DNA of 64,000 bases from Chrysaora quinquecirrha (Eukaryota; Cnidaria; Scyphozoa; Semaeostomeae; Pelagiidae). Below are positions 35,323 through 46,880 of this stretch, piece after piece. Made by a program: the position numbers and the translations under genes. How positions within the stretch are numbered: position 1 is the stretch's first letter; the number at the start of each line of letters is the position of its first letter. The notes under the pieces were generated by a model that worked only from the letters and a program-made list of their open reading frames with translations, was not told the origin of the DNA and searched no databases. The DNA is taken from the NCBI GenBank assembly GCA_014526335.1, contig JACTAT010000152.1, positions 238,939-302,938 on the forward strand, written 5' to 3'.

Positions 35323-36318
35323 TTATAATTAGTTTACTCTAATTGATTTTATAAAGTATATTTTCGTAAAATTTTTGCACAACACCTGAACACCAGTCTT
35401 GTTGACTAACTGGGCAGTCGCCAAGACTGTCAGGACTATCGTAAGTAAATTTTTAAGGGTAAATGAGCAGTTCAATATTGGCAATTGGCTATCTGCCTTT
35501 GAAAGTTAAAATTGACAATTAACTTAATCATCGAAAATACAATATCAGAATAGGTTTGGTATAAGAGAAGATTTTTACTGATCTCTTTAGCTTACTTTTA
35601 CCTCTTCAAATTTCTTATTCCCTTGATATTCTCAATTAAGCTATTATGCTTGTCTGTAGAAAATATAAAGGACTCAGGAGAGGTGTTTTTATTGATACAT
35701 CAACATTGTACATTTGCATTGATACAAACATTTTTTCATGCACATTTTCCAGTCCGCCAGACAGGAAAGGGCTCCGACGCTTACTTGTTCAGGACTTGTT
35801 TCAGCTGTATTTTAATAATACCGCAACGCTGCTGTACTGTTATGTCAATGAAGATTTTAGATATAGCCGGAATGGGCAACATGATTTATCTCCAAAGAAA
35901 GCGCCATCCACTATCCTGAAAGAACCTCTAGAGACTTTAGCTAACATGCAAAATCAATCATGAAAGAATTAATACTCTTTGTTCCTCCACTTCAACATTG
36001 CCATGATATTAAAATCATGTTCTGAAAGCAAACACACCCGGAGGGGGAGGAGTGGGTGTGCCATTTTTGAGGTACCTTTTTAAGGGTGGATAATAAATTT
36101 TGGGGTATCAGTTTTGCTAAAATTACAAATTTTGATAAAGTCACCCATAACTGCCAAAGAAATTTCAGCTGTATAATTCTACAAAAAAGACTTTCGAGTA
36201 TTTCTCGATTGAACTTTGGGGTATACTTTTTAGAATTTTCATAAATTTTGGGGTCAAATTTTCATTACGAAAATGGCACACCCCCGTTACAAATGTATTG
36301 AAGTTACCCCCTGAGCAA
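35323..36318 (+). other. intron sequence, no gene seen
   Basis: An open frame of 105 residues (35646-35963) has ordinary composition and an AG just before it (CTTGTCTGTAG), but no recognisable domain and no phase that can be tested against neighbours. Left unassigned. Confidence 0.35.
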
Positions 36319-36355
36319 ACACATCACTTTTAGACATGGTAATCACCGTTTATCA

Positions 36356-38575
36356 GGCATAGTATAAAAACCATACATAGGGACCAAGGACCCCAAGTAT
36401 GACCCTTATGTACTGCAAATCGAAAATGACCCTTAAATACAAGTGGACCTTTTACTTCCGTTATTCAAATATGGCGTATCGTATATCAGCAGACCTGTCA
36501 AACGCTACTGATCAGTGTCAAAAGCACTAAAAAGCGTACTTCCTGTTCTTTCATGATTTTGTGATGCATTTGCGCGCCTAAACTATTGGCACGGGGGAAG
36601 ATGCTTCGTCTTAAATTTTCCCTAGCATTTCGGTTCGATCACACACATACACATAAATTCTAATTTTGCTTGGTGCAGAGCTGTAGAATGAACGACACAT
36701 TTCATTCAGGACATATTTTCCAGTTACTGGTAAAAGGAAAAGAGAATAAAAGCTTTTGACTAGACCCCAAATTATTTGGGACTGAAGGGCATGACAAAGA
36801 AGAATTTTTATTCCGTGACATGTAAATAAAATAATTTACAACTAGAAGTACCGAAAGTGTCTGGCGGTCTGAGGGACTGAAGAATTATGGCCTGCAACTG
36901 CAAGAGTGGGATTTCTCGTATTTTTTGTAAAAAGTACGTGAAATTCAACATCATTGTATAAAAGCTCAACTCTAAGTACTGTGAGGAAAAACTGTGTTGT
37001 TGAATTGATCATTTCAAATGCCGGACAAATATTTCTTTGTTTTCAAATTCAAATTCAATTTCATTTTCATTCAACAACAAAATGTAGTTTACAAGTATAA
37101 GATATTTAAATACAATAATAGTTCGGTTTGCTAATTGTGTTTTTTTAAAAAAGGGCATTTACCCCCGTTATCATTAAAATCTAGAATTGCAGACCATGTC
37201 AAAATACAATACAGGAAGTGAGCACAGCAAAAAGATCAACATCCATGCTGACATACGATAAGATTTTGGAAAAAACTGATTTCAATCCGAACATAAGCTT
37301 GAAAATTTTTGACACAGCTATAAAGCCCATACTCTCTTACAACTGTGAAATATGGTCTCAGCTTAATCCTCGTCAACTTAGAGTTCTTAAAGCAAAAGAT
37401 CCAAACAACGCTAAAAATTTTATCTTTACGTCATATTTACAGGAGACAGAATTGCAGCATCTCCGATTTTGTAAAATTATTTTGGGAGTGAGAAAGAGCT
37501 GCTCAAATGTAGCTGTTTTGGGTGACCTGGGTAGATTTCCCTTGAAACTATATTGTTTGCAGCAAATGTTCATGTACTTGCACAGGTTAATTAACTTCAA
37601 AGAATCGAGCCTGGTCAATAAAGCCCTCAACGAAAGTATGAACCTTTGCCAAAACAAAAAATTTAGCTGGGTATCGTCGACTTGCCAATTACTTAAAACT
37701 TTTGGACTTGACTATGATCTTGAAAGGCTTAGAAGGACAAAGAAAAGTCGTTTCAAGTCTCTGATAATTAGAACCCTTAAAAGAAGCTATGATAGCTTTT
37801 GGTCCGATACGGTAAAATCTCCAATTGGAACATCCCAAAAAGGAGGTAATAAACTGCGTTCGTATAGTGATTTCAAGCAATGCATAAAAGCAGAGCCTTA
37901 TTTTCAAATCAAGGAAAGAACATTGAGAAAATCAATGGCAAAATTCAGATGTAGTGACCACAGTCTGAGAATTGAGACTGGCAGAAGAGAGGGTATTCTT
38001 CCTACATCTAGGATCTGCTTGCAATGTGATAGTGGAGAAACTGAAGACGAACTCCACTTTCCTACATCATGTGTCAAGTACAACACCTTACGTGAAAAAC
38101 TATATGACCTTTTGAGAATCGACTCTAATTATTTCGATAACTTGCCAAAGGAACAAAAATTCATATTAATTCTTTCTAATGAAAAGAAGGAAATAGTTTT
38201 GGAGGTGGCTAAATTTATAAGAGACGCATTTAACCTTCGTCCAAAAGTAACCTGAATCCAGTGCAGTTTGGTCAATGTCCCAACTCGTTACCCTAGTTCG
38301 CTAATTTGCTGTTCGTTGTTGTTTTGTTTTGTTTTTTTAATTATTCTTAAATCGTACTTTTTTGCTACGTTTTTTTCTTTATATGACGACGTAACTTTTT
38401 AGTTTCAAGTCATTAATATAAAAAAAAAAAAGATATGCACGACTGACATCCGATATGCCAAATTCGGCAAACGGAAGCAAAAGGCCCACTCGTACTCAAG
38501 GGTCATTTCAGAATTTAGTACTTAAGGGTCATACTTGGGGTCCTGGGTCCTGGGGTATGGGTTTTATACTATGCC
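36356..38575. mobile_element. Mutator-like non-autonomous element, copy 2, carrying a LINE
   Basis: TIRs of about 135 bp, beginning GGCATAGTATAAAAACCATA on the left, with matching complement ending CTATGCC on the right. Flanked by a 9-bp repeat with one mismatch (CGTTTATCA at 36347-36355, CGTTTATCG at 38576-38584). Interior and TIRs match 19167-20561 in opposite orientation (shared ATGCTGACATACG, GGCGCGCAAATGC-type and ACTTCCTGTTCTTTCAT segments). 1171 bp of it is a LINE inserted in the right TIR. No transposase frame. Confidence 0.85.
37261..38431 (+). mobile_element. 5'-truncated LINE nested in the Mutator-like element
   Basis: Interrupts the right TIR between ACATACGATA (ending 37260) and GATATGCACGACTGACATCC (from 38432); the uninterrupted sequence is seen in the other copy near 19311-19325. 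Short target duplication GATA at both junctions. Ends in A12 at 38420-38431. It carries an intact frame for the LINE C-terminus (to 38255): LKIFDTAIKPILSYNCEIWS just after the RT, then a terminal C-x2-C-x11-H-x4-C motif (CLQCDSG ... ELHFPTSC). Methionine-initiated reading upstream of 37261 belongs to the host element. Confidence 0.9.
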
Positions 38576-38952
38576 CGTTTATCGTGCCTTTGATCTTTGT
38601 TAGGGCAACGTTTTGGGAGAGCTCAAGCCCGGTGATGGGAGACATCTCTCCCAAAACGTTTTCCTAATAAATATCAAAAGATTGTCATGATAAGCGGCGC
38701 CGGCGTTTATCATGTCTAGCACTAATACACATCACTTTGGTAAGAAAATATATAGTTTCATTTAATTCTGGCTAAGAATAAAACGTATCTAGAGGTTTCC
38801 ATAGAAATTGTGTAAACTGTGGGAATTACAGTTTGCCGATTTCCATGAAAACTAGACGAAGTTGTTGTTAAAAACCTTTCTGTCGTACTGCATCTGCTTC
38901 TTTTTCAGTCATTGAGTACTTTTTAGAAATTCCTTGATCAATTTAAACACCT

Positions 38953-39186
38953 ACAATCTTCGCCAAAAAGGCTGGGACACTTCGAACTTTTGTAAAATTC
39001 TCGCTCTAAAGACGCATACCCCCCTCCCCCCGACTCAATGTTGGTGAAATCGATGTTGACAGTGGTCCCAACATTGATTCGGGGGGGAGGGGGGTCTTGT
39101 TACCCAAATATGTTGTAATGGGACGGGGTTTTTAAGGTAAAACATACTTATAACATACTGTCCCCAATATTTTTGACGAGGATTGT
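38953..39186 (+). repeat. repeat A, copy 1 of the A-B-B-A composite
   Basis: 234 bp, nearly identical to 41399-41632 and in the same orientation. Its ends are mutually inverted (ACAATCTTCGCC and GACGAGGATTGT). Includes a GC-rich hairpin near 39018-39095 (CCCCCCTCCCCCCGA with TCGGGGGGGAGGGGGG). Confidence 0.93.
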
Positions 39187-41398
39187 CTGAGCAAGAGCAG
39201 AAATCTAAAATTGTGTTTTTCTCAAGAATGGAAACACTCAAAAGGCTCAAGTGATGTTTATTGTAAATAGGAGGAATGACTTTATATTTTGGGGGGCTTT
39301 GGGGGGTCAGGGGCAAAATTTTGCAAAATGTGAAAATTCATTGAAAAGTGAAGGAATACTTTGAAAAAGGCCGTAATTCACTTTCCAACATCGCAAAATC
39401 ATAAGAGGCAACGGTACACATTTTTCAGCTGCAGAAGCAATACCTTTATCATTCAAATGCATCTTTAGAACCGTTCTGTAGACCACAATTCAAGCGATGC
39501 GTCTGCCGCTGCGGAGGAGAGAGCTTGACATCTAAGAAACTTCACAGTTCTCCATCATTTTCTACCGCATAAAAGTGGAATAACTCAAGTCCAAATAATT
39601 TTCCCATACTACTCGCTATCCGACAATACATTTCTGGGGGTATTTCATGTTATAAAATAATTTTCCCTTTTTGTCATTCCTTCTGAGTTCGTTTTCTGAC
39701 AGTTCTCCACTCTCTGTAGTAAGTAAACAATACAGCTGGTGAAAACCTATCTTTAAAAACAGGTGGAGAACTGTGAGAAATATACTTTGCCATGCATTGG
39801 CAGTCGAACTCTGTTGAAAATCTTAAAGTAGACATGAAGTAATACAGAATTACAAAGTTACAAGTGCAGTCTTTCAAGCAACGAGGAGATATTTACATTT
39901 GAAGATGGAGAACTGTGTGGAGAACTGTGTGGAGAACTGTAGAACTTGGCATCCCGCTTGGTTGCTCCTTATTCAATTTCGCAGTCCATCAAATAACAAT
40001 GTCAATTATGCTTACTTTAGCATTCTTCCGTTCTCTGTTGTGAAGATTAACAACACTTGAAAGCAAGTACATCATGCCTGCATAATTCGTTTCATTTTCT
40101 GAATTTCGTAATAATTCACTGCTAAACAGTGGAGTCAGTTTATGGGCTTTGATGAAAAGTTTTCAGTTTATAGTTAGATTCGTCTCGAGATAACATAATG
40201 CAGACTGTTTTATGTAAATTTACAACCCTCCCGTACTGTTTATAACAGAATTTCTGACCTTCTGTTTTGCTGTGATTACTCAAAATTCAGACAGTCTGAG
40301 CAAGAGCAGAAATCTAAAATTGTGTTTTTCTCAAGAATGGAAACACTCAAAAGGCTCAAGTGATGTTTATTGTAAATAGGAGGAATGACTTTATATTTTG
40401 GGGGGCTTTGGGGGTCAGGGGCAAAATTTTGCAAAATGTGAAAATTCATTGAAAAGTGAAGGAATACTTTGAAAAAGGCCGTAATTCACTTTCCAACATC
40501 GCAAAATCATAAGAGGCAACGGTACACATTTTTCAGCTGCAGAAGCAATACCTTTATCATTCAAATGCATCTTTAGAACCGTTCTGTAGACCACAATTCA
40601 AGCGATGCGTCTGCCGCTGCGGAGGAGAGAGCTTGACATCTAAGAAACTTCACAGTTCTCCATCATTTTCTACCGCATAAAAGTGGAATAACTCAAGTCC
40701 AAATAATTTTCCCATACTACTCGCTATCCGACAATACATTTCTGGGGGTATTTCATGTTATAAAATAATTTTCCCTTTTTGTCATTCCTTCTGAGTTCGT
40801 TTTCTGACAGTTCTCCACTCTCTGTAGTAAGTAAACAATACAGCTGGTGAAAACCTATCTTTAAAAACAGGTGGAGAACTGTGAGAAATATACTTTGCCA
40901 TGCATTGGCAGTCGAACTCTGTTGAAAATCTTAAAGTAGACATGAAGTAATACAGAATTACAAAGTTACAAGTGCAGTCTTTCAAGCAACGAGGAGATAT
41001 TTACATTTGAAGATGGAGAACTGTGTGGAGAACTGTGTGGAGAACTGTAGAACTTGGCATCCCGCTTGGTTGCTCCTTATTCAATTTCGCAGTCCATCAA
41101 ATAACAATGCCAATTATGCTTACTTTAGCATTCTTCCGTTCTCTGTTGTGAAGATTAACAACACTTGAAAGCAAGTACATCATGCCTGCATAATTCGTTT
41201 CATTTTCTGAATTTCGTAATAATTCACTGCTAAACAGTGGAGTCAGTTTATGAGCTTTGATGAAAAGTTTTCAGTTTATAGTTAGATTCGTCTCGAGATA
41301 ACATAATGCAGACTGTTTTATGTAAATTTACAACCCTCCCGTACTGTTTATAACAGAATTTCTGACCTTCTGTTTTGCTGTGATTACTCAAAATTCAG
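39187..41398 (+). repeat. tandem B-B units of about 1108 bp inside the composite
   Basis: B1 (39187-40293) and B2 (40294-41398) are more than 99% alike by eye, offset by 1108-1109 bases, with a G-run length change (near 39302/40409) and a few substitutions. B starts GTCTGAGCAAGAGC and ends AAATTCAGAC, so its ends too are short inverted repeats. Each B has a 67-residue minus-strand frame at 39674-39877 and 40782-40985, identical in both, with no recognised domain, and three TGGAGAACTGTG-type repeats near 39907-39942. Confidence 0.93.
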
Positions 41399-41632
41399 AC
41401 AATCTTCGCCAAAAAGGCTGGGACACTTCGAACTTTTGTAAAATTCTCGCTCTAAAGACGCATACCCCCCTCCCCCCGACTCAATGTTGGTGAAATCGAT
41501 GTTGACAGTGGTCCCAACATTGATTCGGGGGGGAGGGGGGTCTTGTTACCCAAATATGTTGTAATGGGACGGGGTTTTTAAGGTAAAACATACTTATAAC
41601 ATACTGTCCCCAATATTTTTGACGAGGATTGT
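41399..41632 (+). repeat. repeat A, copy 2 of the A-B-B-A composite
   Basis: Direct copy of 38953-39186. Outer ends of the whole composite read CTACAATCTTCGCC (left) and GACGAGGATTGTAG (right), a 14-base imperfect inverted pair. No clear target duplication was found outside. Confidence 0.93.
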
Positions 41633-41689
41633 AGGGATGTAGTGATGTAACAAGCTACTGTATGATATTTTTCTCTCTTCTTTCCTCAG

Positions 41690-41719
41690 GAGACCCGTAT
41701 CAACCCATGATCCCAACAG
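41690..41719 (+). CDS. 30-nt linker micro-exon 2 of the discoidin gene
   Basis: Acceptor tract TTCTCTCTTCTTTCCTCAG, donor ACAG|GTAAAA, 30 bases, phase 1 to 1. With the flanking leftovers it reads R-DPYQPMIPT-G. Same length, phase and DP-x-QP pattern as micro-exon 1, and in the same place between two discoidin domains. Confidence 0.82.
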
Positions 41720-43062
41720 GTAAAAGCTTAATATTTTTTCTATATGGTCGTTACAATCGTAAGATCGTCGTTATTTTTTATGATTATCACAGTGAAGGAT
41801 GAAAATAGACCACATCAATTGAATCGTATCCTAAAAACACTGTTCAATGACTATTCATATTTCATGAAAATACGATCAATTTTTCACGATTGTCCACGTC
41901 TGCTTCTACATTCAATCACAATGACCGTTAAGACGAAAAGACTGCATCTGTATTTTGATTTGAAGTAACCTTAGATTAAAGCATTTCTCGATCGTGCCAT
42001 AATCGCGAGGTTGATAAGATGTTACGGAAATCAGACTTGAAGACCTTTGTTCTGTTTTCACTGAAGTTCGTTGTCTGATTAACATAACAACTCAAATGTA
42101 TTTGTTTTGCTTATTTTTGCAACATTTTGATAAGCTCTGCCTTACAATTAGTATCGAACACTGTCACGGCAGTGAAGAAAAAATGTGTATCTTCAACTCT
42201 CCTATGTTCTCACGGAATGGTGGACCTTTGAAGAAGGATATTAAGAAATAGACTTGGAGCAATATTGAGCTCTACTACTTTACTTTGAGAGTATTGCGTA
42301 AAATAATGCGTCTAGACTGGAAGAACAAAATTAATATCATGGTTTAACTTTTATTCATTACACGCGATTTTTGTTTTGTTTTTGCTTTCGTGTTTTTGCT
42401 TTGGCTTACTTTGGACGCTTTAATTGAATGTTGATAATTATACCTAGGGCATTATACCTGTAATTTCTCATAGAGATGTCCCTGCAACTTTTAATTGAAA
42501 TCGCTTTAAAATAAATATGCACTTTACATAACGATAGAAAATTACATACATCAAGAAGCACTAGACCAACATATTTCATCTGCATTCTTCTTTGTGAGAT
42601 ATTTCTGAGGTTTCTGTTTGAGACAACAGAAAGGTGAACATTATAGGGTGATGAAGGAACTCTACAAGTAACGAAACAACTATTGTCCGTCAGTGTTTCA
42701 CACAAGACTCAAGTTAAAAAAGGTGCTCCCTTTGCTTGCCTATCAGCATCCAAGTTTAAAAACCAACTGCAATCTTTGCAGGAAAAATACTAGATTTTCC
42801 ACACATCACTTCATGTAACCTATTTCTTGATCAGTTAAATTTACAACTCGCCTCCCCCAATCAAAGTTGCTTGGCAACGGCCCTATCAAAATTTATTTTA
42901 ATAAATCTAAAGATGTAGAATAATACCAATAGAACGTATGGTCGTTTTTTTTAATAAATTCCGTTTAATAATGATTTTAATTGTCTTCAGAGTTTTCTGA
43001 AATACCGTACAGCAATTCAAGTAGTTCTTTTACGATTCTGCAGCATTTCTCGTTTTTTCTAG
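41720..43062 (+). other. intron sequence, no gene seen
   Basis: Intron between linker micro-exon 2 and domain 3. Open frames of 74-99 residues lack motifs. Ends with the acceptor TTTTTTCTAG. Confidence 0.4.
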
Positions 43063-43235
43063 GCTGTTCAAACAATGCAAGGCCATTAGGAATGGCATCA
43101 AACGAAATACCAGACAGCAGTGTGACTGCTTCTGCTTCGTACTCCAATTCTTACACTCCACAAAGAGGACGTCTCAATGCATACAGCGACTGGTGCGAAA
43201 AAAACGGCGCAGACAGAATCAATTCTTTCATTCAG
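43063..43235 (+). CDS. F5/8 type C domain 3, exon 1
   Basis: 173 bp, phase 1 to 0; acceptor CTCGTTTTTTCTAG, donor CAG|GTTTGT. Encodes GCSNNARPLGMASNEIPDSS, ASASYSNSYTPQRGRLNAYS, then DWCEKNGADRINSFIQ. Here the usual Cys before PLGM is present, as well as the Cys after Trp. Exons 2 and 3 of this domain are not visible up to the N gap or in the sequence after it; they may be inside the gap or the domain may be broken. Confidence 0.85.
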
Positions 43236-44273
43236 GTTTGTAAAATATTTCTTGCAACACTATAACAAATTTCTTGTAACAAATAATTCTCTGAGATATT
43301 AATAAGCTTCATTCTATAAATTTGGGAGCAGACAAGCAAAAAACTATGAACTAAATTTATAAATACGGCGTGGCCATCATTTTCAAAGAGACTGGAGGGT
43401 GCGGCCTCCAAAAATCCCCCCCCCCCATTTCGCTACACTCAGATTATGGGTCGGATCTGCCCTTGCATGTTTAATACATACATTTGTTACATTAAAAGTT
43501 ATTGTACCAAAAATGACGCACATGATTACAACGATAACATGTCTTGTACAGGCATTTCTATATCTTCAGAAATGAGAAAATGGTGGACCTGGTATACCGG
43601 GAACTTTTCTGCCAAGAAAATGACATTTTCAATTTTCCATAGATTGGTAAATAACTCACGTTTAACTGATGCCAAGTAAGAGGGGTACTTCGGGGTTTGC
43701 GGTATTCCGGTATCGGGGGTAAAATAGACGCGGTATTTCGGTATTGAAGGAAAAACCTGGCGGTATTGCGGTATTGAAATTTCACAGCACGGTATTCGGT
43801 ATTTTTCGAACCTTGAAATGAACAGCTAAGAGCCATAGCAGAAGAAAAAACTTAACAGTTACCAGACATCAATACAAGAAAAGAAGTCGAAATGAAGAGA
43901 AGATTAATGTATTGAATTGTGAAATTTAACCAGTATAATTGTTTTGGCGCACCGAACCGGCCAAAGATATGACTTTTTCGACAGTAATTTGTGATATTTT
44001 TCTGTTTACTTCATGACTTTACATTTCTGTTCCACGACGATACATTTTGGTTGCGTTTGGTAAGTTGATTTTACAATTTCTTTGCGCGATTTCACATTTT
44101 CGTTGCGCGATTTTGCATTTTGGTTCCACGACTTAACATCGATGCAGTAGGCTTGAAATGTGAAAAGTGAATGACGTTTTTGACTGACACTGTTTGCAGT
44201 GATGTGTACTCAATGATGATTCCTTTATATTTCCCATGATGTTAGAATATCTAAGGCCAGCACCCGGTGAGCC
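43236..44273 (+). other. intron or 3' flanking DNA with a CGGTATT-rich stretch
   Basis: A cluster of CGGTATT/GCGGTATTNCGG motifs lies at 43685-43810, and three close variants of TTTGCGCGATTTNACATTTT or TTCCACGAC occur near 44020-44130. No exon recognised. Confidence 0.5.
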
Positions 44274-44773
44274 NNNNNNNNNNNNNNNNNNNNNNNNNNN
44301 NNNNNNNNNNNNNNNNNNNNNNNNNNNNNNNNNNNNNNNNNNNNNNNNNNNNNNNNNNNNNNNNNNNNNNNNNNNNNNNNNNNNNNNNNNNNNNNNNNNN
44401 NNNNNNNNNNNNNNNNNNNNNNNNNNNNNNNNNNNNNNNNNNNNNNNNNNNNNNNNNNNNNNNNNNNNNNNNNNNNNNNNNNNNNNNNNNNNNNNNNNNN
44501 NNNNNNNNNNNNNNNNNNNNNNNNNNNNNNNNNNNNNNNNNNNNNNNNNNNNNNNNNNNNNNNNNNNNNNNNNNNNNNNNNNNNNNNNNNNNNNNNNNNN
44601 NNNNNNNNNNNNNNNNNNNNNNNNNNNNNNNNNNNNNNNNNNNNNNNNNNNNNNNNNNNNNNNNNNNNNNNNNNNNNNNNNNNNNNNNNNNNNNNNNNNN
44701 NNNNNNNNNNNNNNNNNNNNNNNNNNNNNNNNNNNNNNNNNNNNNNNNNNNNNNNNNNNNNNNNNNNNNNNNN
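44274..44773. other. assembly gap, 500 N
   Basis: Exactly 500 N, a conventional gap of unknown true length. It interrupts the region where the rest of discoidin domain 3 would be expected. Open frames across it are meaningless. Confidence 1.
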
Positions 44774-44816
44774 TTTGACAGCTAAGAACATTATACTTCA
44801 CATTAAACCCTTACAC

Positions 44817-45060
44817 TCTTTTTTTAATAAGCAACTGTTCAATAAGCAACAAGGGCTGAGATTGTGCGAAAATGTCTGGTGAAATAGCTTTCTTTATACT
44901 GTACATCCTTGCAAAGTTGTCAGTTACATTGAGAAGCCAGAAAAGAGCCAAAATAAGAGGTTTTAGGGGGTACCAGGCATTCTGTGACGGCTGAAATCCT
45001 AGATATGTTAAGCAACTCTTGGGGCTGGAACAAAGTCAAGTTGCTTATTGAGAAAAAAAG
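44817..45060. mobile_element. MITE-like element, TIR with AATAAGCAACT
   Basis: Left end CTCTTTTTTTAATAAGCAAC and right end AAGTTGCTTATTGAGAAAAA are inverted matches over about 20 bases. About 245 bp, non-coding. No target duplication could be fixed. Confidence 0.5.
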
Positions 45061-46120
45061 GGTATTTCATTAAATTTTGGAAATTTCGATTTTTAGCTCT
45101 GCAAGAAACTTCTACTAAAAATTATGCTAAACGTTAAGAAACCCTACTATATCGCTCAGAGCATAGTTTCTTATAAGAAAATGGGTGAACAGGCTACCTA
45201 AGTGAATGCAAATTCAGACAGCAAAGATTGTTAACCCTATTCAGTATGGGGAGGGGGGCTTTTGAACTCGGGTGGGGACGTGCCGCCCGGAAGGATATCG
45301 ATTTTCGCGATTTATGTAAGAAAAGGTCCCCACTTTCACGATTTTGGTATAAGGTCTATAAGGAATGGTAACACTTCAGTTCTAACTCGCAAGGCATCTA
45401 AAAGTGAACGCATTTAAGCATGCTGCATGCGCAAAATGCACCTTTAATATAAGAAATTGAATGAGAAGATTTCAATAACTATGAAATAGCAAAAACAAGA
45501 ATCGAAACAATTGTTTCAGCACTACAACTGTACTCTATTCAGCGCAAATATTGACAGAAACTGAACAGGTTGTAGAATTTTTTGAAACTCGAGTTGAATG
45601 CCCGTTGAATGTAACTTAATAGGCCCGAAACTGTAAAAAATAATAATCGAACACCGTAAAATTTCGAATAAGCCCTCGGAGGCTTAGGTATTTGCAAAAA
45701 TGAATTTCGCGGTTGGGGCTTATTCTAAGGGACGGCACACAGTATTCGAGGAGTGGACTTATCAAACAGTTCGCTAGTTCCAGAGTGATTTCGGCACAAT
45801 AACAATGAAAAAAGATAACTTATCTGTACGATATTACTAATAAGCAACAGCTTGCTTGCAGCAGATAGCTGATTAATGATTAAATTGATAGTTTCACCTA
45901 TCAGCACTTGCTTTTTAAGTTTTCTAACTAGTTAAAAGATGCACAAAAGATGCATAATAGGCAAAAACAAATGCATAAGGTTTTGAATAGTTCCCCATGG
46001 GGGCTCATTCGAGGGGGGGGCTTATTTTCAAAAACTCCCAGGAGTTCAACTTCAGTAGCATTTTTTAAGAAACTGCGTATAGTTTTTGGTCCCCGTTTAA
46101 ACATTCTATTTAAGGCTTCT
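45061..46120. other. repeat-derived intergenic DNA
   Basis: Includes a stretch (about 45650-46025) with AATAAGCCCTCGGAGGC, GGGGCTTATTCTAAGGG and GAGGGGGGGGCTTATTTTCA, which looks like the ends of a G-rich palindromic MITE. No gene recognised. Confidence 0.4.
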
Positions 46121-46124
46121 TTAG

Positions 46125-46880
46125 TTAGTCAGATAGTTAGTTGGGTGGTATTAAGTTAGCCAGTCATTGAATAGCTAGCTAGCTAGTGTGTCAGTAAATT
46201 CGAGTAGATTAGTTAGTTGATAGATACAGTAGCTCGTTAGCTTGCAAGCTATGAGTAAGTTAGTTAGTTAGTTAGTTGGTTGGTTGGTTAATTGCCTAGT
46301 TAGTTAATTAGTTAGTTAGTTAGTTTGTTAGTTAAATAGTTAAATAGTCAGTCAGTTAGTTTTAGTTATTTAGCTAGTAAATTTTTTAGCTAGTTAGTTA
46401 GATAGTTACTTACTTACTTATTTCGTCAGTTAGTAAATTCATTAGCAAGTTAGTTAGTCATTTAGTTATAGTTAGTTATTTCGCCAGTTAGTAAGTTAAT
46501 TAGCAAGTTAGTTAGTCATTTAGTTAGTTAGTTTGTTGGTTAGTTAGTTAGTTAATCAGTTATAGTTAGTTGGTAATTGGTCAGATAGTTATGTAGATAC
46601 TTACTTTTAGTTAATTAGCTAGTAAGTTAGTAAGTTACTTAATTAGACAGAGTTGCTTAGTCGGTTCTTAGTTAGTTAGCTAGCGAGTTAGTGAGTTAGC
46701 TAGTTAGTAAGTAAGTAGTAAGTAAGTTAGTTAGTTAGTCAGTTAATACTGTAACTTGCTGCTTTAGTTGGTTAGTTTGTTAGTCAACTAGTAGTTAGTT
46801 AGTAAGTTACTTAAAGCTTGTTAGTTAGCTAGTTAGTACGTTAGTTGCTGAGTTAGTTACTAATTAGTTTAGAATAACTA
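46125..46880 (+). repeat. (GTTA)n tetranucleotide microsatellite, imperfect
   Basis: About 750 bases of GTTAGTTA with many single-base variants; a short outlier follows at about 47335-47430. Confidence 0.95.

Larger units (their letters stand above)
36331..38718. mobile_element. palindromic element split by the nested Mutator-like element
   Basis: Left end 36331-36355 (TAGACATGGTAATCACCGTT) and, after the inserted element, 38576-38718. Joined across the insertion, the left arm runs TAGACATG ... CGTTTATC ... GTTAGGGCAACGTTTTGGGA and the right arm is its complement (TCTCCCAAAACGTT ... CATGATAAGCG ... TTATCATGTCTA), arms of about 68-72 bases around a short loop near 38630-38650. A 12-bp direct repeat ACACATCACTTT lies directly before it (36319-36330) and eight bases after it (38727-38738). 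No coding content. Confidence 0.65.

Noticed and set aside
35646..35963. 105-residue plus-strand frame after a possible acceptor.
   Set aside because: No domain, no testable phase, and it lies in an intron full of element remains.
37218..38255. 345-residue frame as a host gene or a captured gene in a Mutator-like element.
   Set aside because: The element-LINE junction at 37260/37261, the A12 tail and the GATA duplication show a LINE insertion; the first 14 residues belong to the interrupted element.
39674..40985. Identical 67-residue frames as a duplicated small gene.
   Set aside because: They are copies within the tandem B repeat, with no motif or regulatory context.
44133..44801. Open frames of 170-220 residues across 44.1-44.8 kb.
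   Set aside because: They consist of the 500-N gap.
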